Below, piece after piece: positions 5,966-7,068 of a DNA stretch of 7,068 bases (position 1 is the stretch's first letter; every line of letters begins with the position of its first letter). The position numbers and the translations under genes were made by a program. This DNA is from Thermoanaerobacterales bacterium (GTDB taxonomy: Bacteria; Bacillota; Thermosediminibacteria; Thermosediminibacterales; Tepidanaerobacteraceae). The notes beneath the pieces were generated by a model. It saw only the letters and a list, made by a program, of their open reading frames with translations. It was not told where the DNA came from and did no database searches. The stretch covers positions 1 to 7,068 of the forward strand of contig DUTQ01000260.1 in assembly GCA_012841995.1 (NCBI GenBank). The letters are read 5' to 3'.

Positions 5966-7068
5966 CAAGGTTCACCTCCTGTAAAGATGAGGCCTCTGTT
6001 TTAGGTAATGCCTTGATAACCGGCATTATCATGACAATTAGTATAATGCCCTTTATTACACTGGTTCCGCTGATACTCCACCATACACCTTTTAAACCCA
6101 AACTAGTCCTTTTTGATAAAAACATTGCAATTGGAATCCTTAAGCCGGTGAGGATAATGCCAACTAATGCTGGCGGAAGGGTCTTGCCTAAACCGTTAAA
6201 TGCCCCGCCGGTGATTATCTCGATACACATAAATACTTGGGAAAAACTCAATATCTTAAGGTAAATTATACCCTGTTTAAGTGCCTCTTCTTCTGATAAG
6301 AATATTGAAAATATGGGGCCTGCGCCAAAGTAAAACAAAAAGGTTGCTCCAATCCCTATACCTGTAACAATACCTAATGAAACAAAAAATCCCTTTTTAA
6401 TCCTATCCCATTTTTCTGCACCATAATTCTGGCCAACAAAAGCTGCAAGGGCTGTAGCAAACCCCGATGATGTCATCCAAGACAATGCCTCAATCTGTGC
6501 TCCAATTTTTTGAACTGCTATTGGTATTGGGCCCCAAGTTGCAATAATCCTTGCTATAACAATACTAAAAGAAGCAAAAAGCCCTTCTCTCAAAGCTACA
6601 GGAAAACCCAAGTTTGCAATGTGTTTGACCTTCGAAAAGTCCGGAATACTTATTAATTGTAGCTGATGAAAAAGCGGGTGCCCTTTGAGTTTAACCAAAA
6701 ACGATAAAGTTACAACAAACTGGGCAAAAACCGTTGCAATAGCAGCACCTTTAACCTCCATCCTTGGGCAAGGCCCTAGACCTAATATTAAGACCGGATC
6801 TAATACTATATTTATAACAAGCCCGATAGCATTCATTCTAAAGGGAGTTCTGCTATCACCATACCCGGTAAATATCCCAGATAAAACCTGGTTTAAAAAA
6901 TGAAAAAATAGCCCAAAGGCAACAATAGTCAGATATAAAACAGCCTCTTTGAATATATCTGCATCTTTTAAATTAAAAAAGCCTATGAGTTGGTTTCTAA
7001 ATGCCACCAGAAAAGCGATATATAGTATTGATAAAAAAAAGTTCTATTATACGAAAACAGCTCTTCAA
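5958..7068 (-). CDS. MATE-family multidrug/Na+ efflux protein, 5' end outside window, apparent frameshift
   Basis: This is the C-terminal two-thirds or more of a MATE (MatE/NorM-DinF type) antiporter, which exports organic cations or metabolites in exchange for Na+ or H+. The second half of the first repeat is clear: HFLNQVLSGIFTGYGDSRTP, then NIVLDPVLILG. The linker and second repeat follow, with QKIGAQIEALSWM, FATALAAFVGQNYGAEKWDR and GGAFNGLGKT. About 8-9 membrane segments are visible. The main frame opens only after a TAG at 7046-7044. Its first start, GTG at 7007, has no ribosome binding site and falls inside a membrane helix, so it is not a credible start. Upstream of the T8 run (7033-7040) the neighbouring frame continues as EELFSYNRTFF. 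One extra T would join it to LSILYIAFLVAFRNQ, giving a normal MATE helix. The gene is therefore either frameshifted or carries a homopolymer error. About 100 N-terminal residues lie outside. It is the first visible gene of the MATE-ogt-rarD unit. Confidence 0.85.
5973..5980 (-). promoter_or_regulatory. ogt: Ribosome binding site of ogt inside the MATE gene
   Basis: AGGAGGTG on the minus strand is a near-perfect Shine-Dalgarno within the final codons of the MATE gene, 7 nt before the ATG at 5965. It supports that ATG over the adjacent TTG and indicates coupled translation. Confidence 0.7.
7033..7040 (-). other. T8 homopolymer at the apparent frameshift in the MATE gene
   Basis: On the minus strand eight T residues separate two frames that each look like MATE protein. 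Nine (or six) would restore one continuous reading frame across the TAG at 7046-7044. The cause could be a sequencing or assembly error, a real inactivating indel, phase variation, or transcriptional slippage. Confidence 0.6.

Overview
The window reads as an ordinary chromosomal segment of an AT-rich, low-GC Firmicute, most likely a Clostridia-type anaerobe. The basis is A/T-rich codon use, strong AGGAGG-type ribosome binding sites, frequent TTG and GTG starts, a clostridial-style FeoA/FeoB pair, and a NhaC-type sodium/proton antiporter. The species cannot be named from the sequence. There is no RNA gene, CRISPR array, insertion sequence, phage gene or attachment site that I can support, and no gene-free stretch exceeds about 200 bases.

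Left part (1-1619): a ferrous iron uptake operon, feoA then feoB, runs leftward, and feoB is cut by the window edge after its G domain. Divergent from it, across a 124-bp intergenic region, is a DtxR/MntR-family metal-dependent repressor. Its position makes it the obvious candidate regulator of feoAB and of itself. Its metal ligands are of the manganese-sensor (MntR) type, which is a mild puzzle beside an iron transporter.

Middle (1603-2930): a stand-alone HisC-like PLP aminotransferase runs leftward, and its 3' end overlaps the repressor's 3' end by 17 bp. Its better-supported start is an internal ATG at 2736. The 5' side holds a short, possibly degraded coding frame, and beyond it a 47-bp near-perfect palindrome that should terminate the next operon.

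Right part (2929-7068): four leftward genes. A MATE efflux protein (5' end outside the window and apparently frameshifted at a T8 run) overlaps ogt, a methylated-DNA methyltransferase. The ogt stop overlaps the TTG start of a RarD-type EamA permease. After a 170-bp gap comes nhaC. The first three look translationally coupled. nhaC may be cotranscribed or may have its own promoter, and the palindrome closes the group.

I found no convincing undescribed system. The points most worth checking are the MntR-type ligand set beside feoAB, the two homopolymer-associated frame breaks, and the coupled MATE-ogt-rarD unit.
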